64,000 bases of DNA from an uncultured Elusimicrobia bacterium. GTDB taxonomy: Bacteria; Elusimicrobiota; Elusimicrobia; UBA1565; UBA9628. Shown in pieces: positions 57,869-64,000 of this stretch. The stretch's first letter is position 1; every line of letters begins with the position of its first letter. The DNA is taken from positions 1 through 64,000 of the forward strand of contig CAIKVT010000072.1 of the NCBI GenBank assembly GCA_903830945.1, in the 5' to 3' direction. The translations under genes were made by a program, and so were the position numbers. The notes below the pieces were generated by a model, which had not been told where the DNA came from, did no database searches, and saw only the letters and a program-made list of their open reading frames with translations.

Positions 57869-59316
57869 CCCCACTGGGCAAGGAACAACTCATCACCCAA
57901 TTCGCGGCCTATGCCCCGCACGTGGACACCGCCATCCTCGGCAAGGCCTATGATTTCTCAGTCCGCGCCCACGCGGACCAAGAGCGGGCCTCAGGCGAAG
58001 TCTACTTCGTGCACTGCCAATCCGTGGCGACGTCTCTGGTGGAATGGAAGATGGACCTGCCCACCATCTGCGCCGGCCTGCTGCACGACACTCTGGAAGA
58101 CACCCCGGTCACCCAAGAGATCATGCGGGCGGAGTTCGGCGAAGAGATCACACGACTAGTCCTGGGTGTGACCAAGCTCGAACGCCTGGAGTACTCCTCC
58201 CGGGACGACGTGCAGGCCGAGAACTGGCGCAAGATGCTCCTGGCCACGGCGCAAGACATCCGCGTCATCGTCATCAAGCTGGCCGATCGCCTGCACAACA
58301 TGCGAACACTGGGGTACCTCCCCGAAGAAAAACGGCAGCGCATTGCCCATGAGACCATCGCCCTTTATGCTCCTCTGGCACATCGGCTGGGCATGTTCCA
58401 GCTCAAGAGCCAGCTCGAGGACCTCGCCTTCAAACACCTCTGGCCCAAAGAGTTCGCGGATCTGGAGACTAAGGTCAACGCGATGCTGGCGGCCAGGGAA
58501 GCGACCCTAAAAGAATTCAAGGAGTCGCTGGAGAGGGCCTTGGCCGATTCTGAGTTCACCCACCGCATCCTGTCCCGAACCAAAAGTCTCTATTCCATAT
58601 ACGGAAAAATGCAACGCCAAAACAAGCCTTTCGAGGAGATCCAGGACGGTCTGGGAGTACGCATCATCACGGACACGATCTCCAACTGCTATGCGCTTTT
58701 AGGCATCGTTCATACCCAATTCAAGCCGGTCGCTGGAAGCTTCACGGACTACATCTCCATCCCGAAGATGAACCTCTACCAGAGCCTGCACACCACCGTG
58801 ATGGGGCCGGGCGGGGAACTCGTGGAGATTCAGATCCGCACCGACGAAATGCACCGCACGGCGGAATACGGCATCGCCGCGCACTGGCGCTACAAGACGG
58901 CTGAGCACGCCAAGGATGCTCACCTGGAGGAGAAGCTCAATTGGCTGCGGCAATGGATCGAATGGCTGCAGGACCTGAAGAGCCCTCGCGAGTTCCTCGA
59001 CAGCCTGAAGACCGACCTGGAACTCAATCAAGTCTTCGTCTTCACTCCCGCCGGAGAGGTCAAGCCCCTACCCGCGGGCGCCACCCCCCTGGATTTCGCC
59101 TTCGCCGTGCACACGGACATCGGCTACTCCTGCGTAGGCGCCCAGGTGAACAACAAGATGGTGCGCCTAGACTACCAGCTCAAGAGCGGGGACATCTGCA
59201 AGATCATCACCAAGAGGGGCTCGCTGCCAAAAAAGGACTGGCTGATGTTCGTCAAGACCGCCCGGGCGCGATCCAAGATCCGGCATTACCTGCGCGAAAA
59301 AGGCATCGTCGCCTAA
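57865..59316 (+). CDS. RelA/SpoT homologue (ppGpp synthetase/hydrolase) lacking ACT
   Basis: 483 residues. HD hydrolase domain: YFVHCQSVATSLV, LLHDTLEDTPV, IKLADRLHNMRTLG. Synthetase domain: RTKSLYSIYGKMQRQN, DGLGVRIITDT, SIPKMNLYQSLHTTVMGPGG and VEIQIRTDEMHRTAEYGIAAHW. TGS domain: VFVFTPAGEVKPLPAGATPLDFAFAVHT. The chain ends just after TGS, so the helical, zinc-finger and ACT regulatory domains of long RSH proteins (700 or more residues) are absent. Both catalytic sites look intact. ATGA overlap with the truncated exporter gene. Confidence 0.93.
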   Translation: MTPLGKEQLITQFAAYAPHVDTAILGKAYDFSVRAHADQERASGEVYFVHCQSVATSLVEWKMDLPTICAGLLHDTLEDTPVTQEIMRAEFGEEITRLVLGVTKLERLEYSSRDDVQAENWRKMLLATAQDIRVIVIKLADRLHNMRTLGYLPEEKRQRIAHETIALYAPLAHRLGMFQLKSQLEDLAFKHLWPKEFADLETKVNAMLAAREATLKEFKESLERALADSEFTHRILSRTKSLYSIYGKMQRQNKPFEEIQDGLGVRIITDTISNCYALLGIVHTQFKPVAGSFTDYISIPKMNLYQSLHTTVMGPGGELVEIQIRTDEMHRTAEYGIAAHWRYKTAEHAKDAHLEEKLNWLRQWIEWLQDLKSPREFLDSLKTDLELNQVFVFTPAGEVKPLPAGATPLDFAFAVHTDIGYSCVGAQVNNKMVRLDYQLKSGDICKIITKRGSLPKKDWLMFVKTARARSKIRHYLREKGIVA

Positions 59317-59501
59317 AGGATTGGCGCGCCAATAAAACGAATGCTCCAGAACAAGTCCAGACGTTCCTGGGCCTAAGTTGCAGCAATGGCACATCGATGG
59401 AACAACTCCGCAAGGCATATAATGACAAAGAGTGCCTACTGGACCTGACCTTAATGATGGAAAAGATTATTTAGCCCCTCAATCGCTTTTATAGTTTAAA
59501 A
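59317..59501 (+). other. Intergenic stretch after RSH gene
   Basis: The gene-free interval 59317-59624 is 308 nt. Its first part starts with a perfect 14-bp palindrome, ATTGGCGCGCCAAT (59320-59333), four bases after the RSH stop. Two tiny ORFs (20 and 25 codons) occur around 59392-59474 without ribosome sites and are not called. Nothing else recognisable until the rplM leader. Confidence 0.5.
59490..59495 (+). promoter_or_regulatory. Candidate -10 box (TATAGT) for rplM leader
   Basis: TATAGT with a poor -35 (TTATTT) 17 nt upstream. The start of transcription would fall near 59502, exactly where the possible structured leader begins. Confidence 0.35.
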
Positions 59502-59555
59502 AGCACTCAGGGTCGTTGATGGCTCAATGACCGACCTGCCGAGAAGCCTCGTGCT
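59502..59555 (+). promoter_or_regulatory. Possible structured leader RNA of rplM-rpsI
   Basis: Three helices can be drawn as a three-way junction: a closing helix AGCA (59502-59505) with TGCT (59552-59555), a 9-bp hairpin GGTCGTTGA/TCAATGACC (59511-59532, one G-U, loop TGGC), and a hairpin CGAG/CTCG (59540-59551). Ribosomal protein L13 represses its own operon through leader RNA in some bacteria; this may be an unrelated analogue. No covariation evidence is available here. Confidence 0.35.
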
Positions 59556-59560
59556 CTAAA

Positions 59561-59588
59561 ACCGCAAGGACGAAACCGCAAGGACGAA
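59561..59588 (+). repeat. Tandem duplication of 14 nt before rplM
   Basis: ACCGCAAGGACGAA occurs twice in direct succession (59561-59574, 59575-59588). It could bind a protein or be a recent slippage product. Confidence 0.6.
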
Positions 59589-59624
59589 GTTGTGCCCTCT
59601 CTCAGATTTTTGTAACATCTATGA

Positions 59625-60059
59625 ATGCCTCAGAACTCCTATATCCAAAGTCCCAAGACCGCGCCCAACCAAAGGCGCTGGCACCACATCGACGCCGCCG
59701 GCCAAGTCCTCGGCCGCATGGCGACACGCACGGCCACTTTGCTGCGCGGCAAGCACAAACCGACCTACACCGCCTTCGTGGATTGCGGCGACTACGTTGT
59801 CATAACCAACGCCGCACGCGTGCGCCTGACCGGCAACAAGCTGGACCAGAAGTTCTACTTCAGCCACTCTGGTTTCGCGGGCGGCGCCAAGACCACGCCC
59901 CTGCGCCGGCAGATGGAGAGAGATCCCCGCAAGGTGGTCTACCTGGCCGTCAAGCGCATGATCCACGCCAACCGCCTGCGCAGCCGGCAGATGTCGCGCC
60001 TCAAGATATTCCCTGGGGAACAGAGCAAAGATGTGCCGCGCCCCACGAAAACCAGCTGA
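59625..60059 (+). CDS. rplM: Ribosomal protein L13 (uL13)
   Basis: 144 residues with WHHIDAAGQVLGRMATRTATLLRGKHKPTYT, the DCGDYVVITNA segment and MERDPRKVVYLAVKRMIHAN in family order. An early-binding protein of the large subunit. The ATG at 59625 has no Shine-Dalgarno; a TAACAT lies 6 nt upstream. The out-of-frame ATG at 59621 in the track is spurious. Followed 17 nt later by rpsI, the usual pair. Confidence 0.96.
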   Translation: MPQNSYIQSPKTAPNQRRWHHIDAAGQVLGRMATRTATLLRGKHKPTYTAFVDCGDYVVITNAARVRLTGNKLDQKFYFSHSGFAGGAKTTPLRRQMERDPRKVVYLAVKRMIHANRLRSRQMSRLKIFPGEQSKDVPRPTKTS

Positions 60060-60076
60060 GCATAGGGTAATTAATC

Positions 60077-60481
60077 ATGATGAAACAGAACCAGATATGG
60101 GCGACCGGTCGCCGCAAAACCTCGGTGGCGCAAGTGCGCCTCATCCCCGAGGGCGCAGGCAAGGTGACGGTCAATACCAAGCCGGTGGATGACTATTTTC
60201 GAGGCCAGGAGCACCGGTTGCGCAATGTTCTGGCACCGATCGGCGTCGCCGCCGAAGGCGCCAAAACATTCGACTATGTGCTCAAGGTCATGGGCGGCGG
60301 GTTGACAGGCCAAGCCGAAGCGGCCCGCCACGCCATCGCCCGAGCCCTGGTCAAGCTCGACGAAAAGAACAAGAAGGCGATGCGCGCCAACGGCTTCCTC
60401 ACCCGTGACCCGCGCATGGTTGAACGTAAAAAATCAGGCCAGCCCAAAGCACGTAAACGGTTCCAGTACTCCAAGCGATAA
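60077..60481 (+). CDS. rpsI: Ribosomal protein S9 (uS9)
   Basis: 134 residues beginning WATGRRKTSVAQVRLIPEGAG, with GGGLTGQAEAARHAIARAL and the C-terminal tail KSGQPKARKRFQYSKR that reaches the ribosomal P site. Small-subunit protein co-transcribed with rplM. A strong terminator follows. Confidence 0.97.
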   Translation: MMKQNQIWATGRRKTSVAQVRLIPEGAGKVTVNTKPVDDYFRGQEHRLRNVLAPIGVAAEGAKTFDYVLKVMGGGLTGQAEAARHAIARALVKLDEKNKKAMRANGFLTRDPRMVERKKSGQPKARKRFQYSKR

Positions 60482-60508
60482 GGTTCGCTCGGTCCTATGG
60501 CGAGCAAA

Positions 60509-60538
60509 AACCAGGGGGCTTACGCCCCCTGGTTTTTT
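60509..60538 (+). terminator. Rho-independent terminator of rplM-rpsI
   Basis: An 11-bp perfect stem AACCAGGGGGC / GCCCCCTGGTT (60509-60519 and 60524-60534) with loop TTAC, running into a T-tract to 60538. It lies 27 nt after the rpsI stop. Confidence 0.93.
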
Positions 60539-60549
60539 CATGAAGTGGC

Positions 60550-60861
60550 ATGATCCCGCAAGAAAAGATCAAGACAAGAGGATTGGCCCGGCTGACCTCC
60601 TGGATTTTCGGGGTCTGGGGGACCATAGTGACGCTCAAGGCCATTTACGACCTCTTCGCAGGCGAGCCTGAGGCCAACCGCTTCGCGCCGCGCCAGTGGG
60701 CCTTCGTCACCCAAGAGCAGTGGCTTCGCTACGCGGGCTTCGAGCTCGCCTACGGGCTGGCCCTGCTGGCGCTGGCCTGGTACGCAGCAAGATTCTCCCG
60801 GCTCCTACCCGATGTCGTAACGCGCGACCGGACTGAGCCGGAATTCAAACTCTTCGAATAG
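60550..60861 (+). CDS. Small membrane protein, unknown
   Basis: 103 residues with two hydrophobic segments (WIFGVWGTIVTLKAIYDLF and YAGFELAYGLALLALAWYAA) separated by a polar loop, and a charged C-terminus. No family recognised. It lies 12 nt after the rpsI terminator, so it needs its own promoter, which I cannot point to. Convergent with the next minus-strand gene. Confidence 0.55.
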   Translation: MIPQEKIKTRGLARLTSWIFGVWGTIVTLKAIYDLFAGEPEANRFAPRQWAFVTQEQWLRYAGFELAYGLALLALAWYAARFSRLLPDVVTRDRTEPEFKLFE

Positions 60862-60870
60862 AGCCGCGAG

Positions 60871-61293
60871 CTACTGGGGCTTGCCGCCCTTCTTGTGGAC
60901 CGAAGCCTGCGCGTCTGCGGCCGAAGGCATCTCAGGAGACATCATCCCCATATCCTGAGGCTGTCCGGGAGCAGTCATCATGGGACCGCGGCCGCAGCAG
61001 CACTTGCTCAGCGAGCTCTTAATATGGCCCGCCACGGAACAGAGCACGCCCAGAAGCCCCACGATCACCAGGACGCTGCCCAGCACGTCGCCGATCCTCT
61101 TGATGCAGGTGCTGGACTCCTTGACCGCCTGGAGGAGCACCCAATAGCCCAAGGTCGCGACCACCGCGTAAGCGGCTCCGGCCAGAAGCCCTCCATGGTG
61201 GCAAACGCCTCCGCCCGCGCCGAAGCCATGCATGCACATCGCCTGCGCAGCCGCCGGTAGGGACACGAACAAAGCCGTCATCAAAAATCTCAT
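60871..61293 (-). CDS. Small Cys/Met-rich membrane protein, unknown
   Basis: 140 residues; a signal peptide (FLMTALFVSLPAAAQA), two membrane segments (LLAGAAYAVVATLGYWVLL and VLGSVLVIVGLLGVLCSVAG), a cysteine cluster (SKCCCGRGPMM) and a Met/Pro-rich tail (DMGMMSPEMPS). Early Cys and His (MCMHGFG, VCHHGG) add to a metal-binding look. AGGAGGT 6 nt before the ATG is the strongest ribosome site in this part. Function not assigned. Confidence 0.6.
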   Translation of the reverse strand: MRFLMTALFVSLPAAAQAMCMHGFGAGGGVCHHGGLLAGAAYAVVATLGYWVLLQAVKESSTCIKRIGDVLGSVLVIVGLLGVLCSVAGHIKSSLSKCCCGRGPMMTAPGQPQDMGMMSPEMPSAADAQASVHKKGGKPQ

Positions 61294-61367
61294 CGTTGAA
61301 CCTCCTTGACTCCTATAGTCTACGATGTGGGGAGCCCTCCAGGCAAGACATCTCCCCTTAAAGAGGA

Positions 61368-61399
61368 ACCGCCCAGACAGCGTGTGCTGTCCGGGCGGT
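61368..61399 (-). terminator. Probable terminator of cspA
   Basis: A 14-bp stem with one mismatch (ACCGCCCAGACAGC against GCTGTCCGGGCGGT) and a GTGT loop, 20 nt past the cspA stop on the minus strand. The following bases TTCCTCTTT are only partly U-rich, so the call is moderate. Confidence 0.6.
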
Positions 61400-61418
61400 C
61401 TTTGAGGTCGTCGGAAGC

Positions 61419-61622
61419 TTAAAGCTTCTTGACGTTCGCGGCGCGCGGTCCCTTATCGGACTGCTGCACATCGAACTCGACGGCCTGATTCTCGGCCAAA
61501 GTCTTGAACCCTTCACCGGTGATGGCCGTGTGATGGACGAACAGATCTTTGGAACCGTCATCCGGCGTAATGAAGCCGAAGCCCTTCTGATCATTGAACC
61601 ACTTCACTTTCCCTGTAGCCAT
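61419..61622 (-). CDS. cspA: Cold-shock domain protein (CspA family)
   Basis: 67 residues with both RNA-binding motifs, [11 protein letters not shown] and LFVHHTAI, in a five-strand OB fold (GKVKWFNDQ start). An RNA chaperone. GAGGA precedes the ATG by 11 nt. The upstream 200 nt hold no gene, leaving room for a long 5' leader typical of csp genes. The HH in place of VHFS is a small variation. Confidence 0.96.
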   Translation of the reverse strand: MATGKVKWFNDQKGFGFITPDDGSKDLFVHHTAITGEGFKTLAENQAVEFDVQQSDKGPRAANVKKL

Positions 61623-61823
61623 TATGTTGATATTCCTCTATTTTACTGCTTTGCTCACATGCAACTGTGGCGAGGGCATCATCTGCCCTTATTTTGGATA
61701 ATAGCAATATTCGGTCAGGAACAAAAGACCTTTACCTCTCCAGTACAAATTGCCACAATGCGCCTATGGGAATAGGCCTTTTCTTCGCTTTCTTCCCAAG
61801 CCTCAATGTAGCAGCCCGCATAG

Positions 61824-62192
61824 GAATCCTCATGGAAGGCCTCCACCAACGTCACCCCTGAACATGAAGGTGAGCGCACCAGAACCAACCAGGCTTTGGC
61901 GAACATCACCGGCAACACCTACGTCATCGGCACGATTTTCAAGTACCAGATCCACGACCACATCTGCCGCAACATCCTCCATCAGGATCCGCGCCACTGC
62001 AACTATTACGGCCACAAAGAAGTCGGCGATTTCCTCAAGGGCCTTCTCTCCAAGGTGGCGACCGAGGACGGGCGACGACTGCTGCGTGAGAAGACAGGCT
62101 CGGACCTATCCAGCAAACCCATGATGGACTACTTCAGCCCGCTTCTGCGCTATCTCAAGAAGGAGAGCAAGGACCAAACCTGCGGCTGGTAA
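61824..62192 (+). pseudogene. Remnant of M2 (ACE-like) peptidase with internal deletion
   Basis: The open frame reads SSWKASTNVTPEHEGERT, like the first helix region of M2 peptidases (W-x-A-x-T-N-I-T), and then passes directly into YVIGTIFKYQIHDHICRNIL, CNYYGHKEVGDFLKGLL and MMDYFSPLLRYLKKES, which match the last 90 residues of the family (FQFHxALC, CDIYxSKEAG, YFxPLxxWL). Everything between, including the HEMGH zinc site, is missing: about 120 codons remain of roughly 600. Stop codons (TAG at 61821 and 61809) precede the frame and no good start or ribosome site is present; the track start is a TTG at 61896. Assigned from motif recall, not a database search. Confidence 0.7.
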
Positions 62193-62204
62193 AGATTGAC
62201 GGGC

Positions 62205-62852
62205 TCATCCCAGCAGGGCCAGGAGCTCCCCAGGCCGCCGGATGAGAGCGCGCGCGCCAAAGCGCTCAAGCTCCTCGGCGTCGCGGAAGCCCCACAGCGC
62301 CCCCACTGGGAACATACCCGCCGCCACAGCCGCCTTCATGTCCACACAGGTATCTCCCAAGTAAAGGACCGCACCCGGCCGCACTCCCATGACCCGAGCC
62401 GCGGCCAAAGGCCCAACCGGGTCCGGCTTAAGAGGGACCTTGAGGCGCGCGCCGCGCACCACACTGAAGCGCCAGCGCGGCAAGAGCCGGCTCACGCACT
62501 CCTGCGTAAACCGCTGTGGCTTGTTGGAGACCACTGCCATAGGCAGGCCCCGCCGAGCCACCCCATCGAGCATCCGGGCCACGCCCGGATACGGCCGAGT
62601 CTCATCCATGCTGTGCGCTTCGTAGATTTGCTCAAAACGCCGGACCCGCTCTTTAAGGCCCGGCCCGCGCAGCGCGCGAGCCGGGAAAGCCCGCCGCAAG
62701 AGTTCGGTGAGGCCATCGCCCACGAAAGACTTATAGGCCTCTTTCAGATGAGGCGGCAGGCCCAACTCAGCCCGAACCAGGTTCGTGCAGCTCGCGATAT
62801 CCGCGAGCGTGTCGAGCAAAGTTCCGTCCAAATCGAAGAGCACGGCTTTCAT
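62205..62852 (-). CDS. gph: HAD phosphatase, phosphoglycolate phosphatase type
   Basis: 215 residues with AVLFDLDGTLLDTLADI (nucleophile and acid Asp), a helical cap, AVVSNKPQRFTQE, LKPDPVGPLAAARVM and VLYLGDTCVDMKAA. The HAD-IA subfamily Gph removes phosphate from 2-phosphoglycolate; other small phosphates are possible. Single gene, convergent with the peptidase remnant. Confidence 0.85.
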   Translation of the reverse strand: MKAVLFDLDGTLLDTLADIASCTNLVRAELGLPPHLKEAYKSFVGDGLTELLRRAFPARALRGPGLKERVRRFEQIYEAHSMDETRPYPGVARMLDGVARRGLPMAVVSNKPQRFTQECVSRLLPRWRFSVVRGARLKVPLKPDPVGPLAAARVMGVRPGAVLYLGDTCVDMKAAVAAGMFPVGALWGFRDAEELERFGARALIRRPGELLALLG

Positions 62853-62866
62853 GGGACGAAAAAGAT

Positions 62867-63244
62867 CTACCGGGCCAAAGAGAACCCCGGCTCCGGAATA
62901 CCGGGATTAACTCGGTCCACAATGACGCGCCGGCCAGAGAAGGCCGCGCGGCCTGAAGTCTGGCGCGGCGGCATGGTCCACTTTAATGGGCTCAGAACGG
63001 ATGGGACGTGCGCCACACGGCTCCAAGCAGCCGCACCAGCGGCTCCAAACCACCCTCCGGCGGCCATGGGAAAGACCGGCGAGGCGACGGCGTCGCGCAC
63101 CTCGGCATCGGTCACGGCGACGATCCCCGGAGACGCCAAAAGCGTGGGCGTCTGGTACATATGGGCGACCACCCAACCAATTACAAGAACGACACTGGCG
63201 GCGCCCACGAACAACTTGGTTGGTAAAGGAGAATCCCAATTCAT
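62867..63244 (-). CDS. Small hypothetical protein with one membrane helix
   Basis: 125 residues from ATG 63244 (track start is 9 codons earlier). One helix near the N-terminus (LFVGAASVVLVIGWVVAHMY), then a periplasmic-type tail that begins QTPTLLASPGIVAVTDAEV. No family recognised. The start was chosen because TATAAT lies only 6 nt before it, consistent with leaderless expression; there is no ribosome site. Could be a chance ORF. Confidence 0.4.
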   Translation of the reverse strand: MNWDSPLPTKLFVGAASVVLVIGWVVAHMYQTPTLLASPGIVAVTDAEVRDAVASPVFPMAAGGWFGAAGAAAWSRVAHVPSVLSPLKWTMPPRQTSGRAAFSGRRVIVDRVNPGIPEPGFSLAR

Positions 63245-63250
63245 ACAAAA

Positions 63251-63256
63251 ATTATA
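63251..63256 (-). promoter_or_regulatory. Candidate leaderless -10 box (TATAAT)
   Basis: TATAAT on the minus strand, 6 nt before ATG 63244, in the 47-nt gap after the radical SAM gene. No consensus -35. Confidence 0.35.
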
Positions 63257-63291
63257 CGGGAAACCCATCATCGGAGAAAGGGTCGAAAGTC

Positions 63292-64000
63292 CTATATGTT
63301 TGCAGATAGCGACTGTACTCCCTTCTCTGGGCCGTTATTAAGTTGAGTCATCCCGAGATTCTGCAAAGCCTGAAGGGCCTCCCTAGGATGAAAGAGCTTC
63401 TGGATCGGACTCCCGATCGCCCCGCTCAGGCAACCGCATTGGGCGCAGTTCGCCTGACCGGCGCACAGCCTCTTGCGCCAGGAAACGTCGTAGTGAAGGA
63501 CGCTACGCCCCAAGTAGCAGGACCGGATGTCATGCTCCGCCACGTACCAGGCCAGGACCCGATCGCTCATGCGCACGACTCCCGGGAAAAGCGAGCGGAC
63601 CCGCCGGATCTCGTCCAGGACGGCCCGACGCTGGTCCGGCGAGAGCATCAACGGATCCTCCTCCCCCTGGACGGGAGAATAGAGGCTGCAGCAGAGGCCG
63701 CGCAATCCGTTCTCCCTGGCGGTCCGCACAAGCGTCTCCAAGTCCTTATAATTCGCCTTGCCCAGCATCATGTGGATGAGGACGCGGGGGTCGCCCCGGT
63801 AGTTATCCATGACCCTTGAAAACACACCCTTGCCGCGGAGAGCATCGTGCATTTCAGGCCCGCCGTCCAAAGAAAGGAAGATCCGGTGCCTGAACCAGGT
63901 CGGTATCTTCACCGTGCCATTCGTACACACGTCCACAAAAGGGAAGACCTTATCCGCACGCCAGAGCACGTCCTGACGCAGGGCAGGCTCGCCGCCCAGA
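63292..64000 (-). CDS. Radical SAM protein, C-terminal part (N-terminus outside window)
   Basis: The track ORF starts at an internal GTG (63969), but the frame is open to the window edge and its first residues there read LGGEPALRQDV, the GGEP motif of radical SAM enzymes, so the CxxxCxxC lies beyond 64000. Visible motifs: DVCTNGTVKIP, FLSLDGGPEMHDALRGKGVF, and a cysteine-bearing C-terminus (IRSCYLGRS, KRLCAGQANCAQCGCLSG) that may bind a second cluster like a SPASM or twitch domain. Role unknown. Confidence 0.85.
   Translation of the reverse strand, partial: LGGEPALRQDVLWRADKVFPFVDVCTNGTVKIPTWFRHRIFLSLDGGPEMHDALRGKGVFSRVMDNYRGDPRVLIHMMLGKANYKDLETLVRTARENGLRGLCCSLYSPVQGEEDPLMLSPDQRRAVLDEIRRVRSLFPGVVRMSDRVLAWYVAEHDIRSCYLGRSVLHYDVSWRKRLCAGQANCAQCGCLSGAIGSPIQKLFHPREALQALQNLGMTQLNNGPEKGVQSLSANI

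Noticed and set aside
59392-59474. Two very small ORFs (20 and 25 codons) between RSH and rplM
   Set aside because: No ribosome sites, no coupling to neighbours and no recognisable sequence.
61715-61918. 67-residue minus-strand ORF
   Set aside because: Overlaps the cspA upstream region and the antisense of the M2 remnant; no ribosome site and no conserved motif.
1-64000. CRISPR arrays, tRNA/rRNA genes, transposases, phage genes
   Set aside because: No regularly spaced repeats, no tRNA-like cloverleaf or rRNA segments, and no DDE transposase, integrase or phage structural motifs were found while reading the window.

Overview
The window is GC-rich, densely coded chromosomal DNA from a diderm (Gram-negative type) bacterium. 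It carries a near-complete lipid A operon with bamA, skp, lpxD, lpxC, fabZ, lpxA, lpxI and lpxB, a type IV pilus operon (pilM to pilQ) and about 25 kb of surface-polysaccharide genes. The use of LpxI rather than LpxH, the operon orders and the TPR-bearing Wzy-type polymerases suggest a non-proteobacterial phylum. Elusimicrobiota or a relative is my best guess, but no rRNA gene is present to prove it. No tRNA, rRNA, CRISPR array, transposase or intact insertion sequence was seen.

Layout. (1) 1-4.9 kb, minus strand: a compact five-gene unit with a thioredoxin-reductase-like flavoprotein lacking its CxxC, an RlmN-like radical SAM protein fused to an isochorismatase-type hydrolase, a B12-binding radical SAM protein, an AroQ (chorismate-mutase) fold protein and a partial unknown gene. 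It looks like an uncharacterised biosynthetic or modification pathway. (2) 5.0-7.2 kb, plus: RmlC-like and RmlD-like sugar genes and a GT2 transferase. (3) 7.2-17.3 kb, minus: ArnT/PMT-type membrane glycosyltransferases, a Wzy-type polymerase/ligase with TPRs, a 3,6-dideoxyhexose E1/E3 pair, a methyltransferase and a GT2-methyltransferase fusion. (4) 17.4-22.9 kb, plus: a GT2-PMT fusion, a GNAT, a DegT aminotransferase and a UDP-galactopyranose-mutase-like flavoenzyme, with ATGA/TTGA stop-start overlaps. (5) 39.1 back to 22.9 kb, minus: pilM-N-O-pilin-P-Q running without a clear break into a second Wzy-type protein, two YfhO-type proteins, a flippase-like protein, a GT4, an amidohydrolase and asnB. 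A consensus sigma70 promoter precedes pilM.

(6) 39.3-46.6 kb, plus: a six-gene operon with myo-inositol-phosphate synthase, a CDP-alcohol phosphotransferase with a degenerate nucleotidyltransferase domain, a HAD-nucleotidyltransferase fusion, a Gfo/Idh dehydrogenase, a class III aminotransferase and an ATP-grasp enzyme. I read this as a pathway to an activated inositol or aminocyclitol phosphodiester, perhaps a lipid headgroup or solute. It is the best candidate here for an undescribed system. (7) 46.8-59.3 kb, plus: bamA, skp, lpx genes, a GnnA-like oxidoreductase, an MsbA-like protein without its ATPase domain, and a RelA/SpoT homologue without ACT. (8) 59.3-64 kb: rplM-rpsI with a possible structured leader and a textbook terminator, small membrane proteins, a cold-shock gene, the remnant of an M2 (ACE-like) peptidase, a Gph-type phosphatase and the C-terminal part of another radical SAM protein.

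Regulatory signals. Several genes have a TAnnnT motif 6-9 nt before the start codon and no Shine-Dalgarno, which is compatible with leaderless transcripts. Other genes have good GGAGG sites. Stop/start overlaps of the form NTGA are common and fix several non-ATG starts, including a CTG start for lpxI that the ORF track missed.
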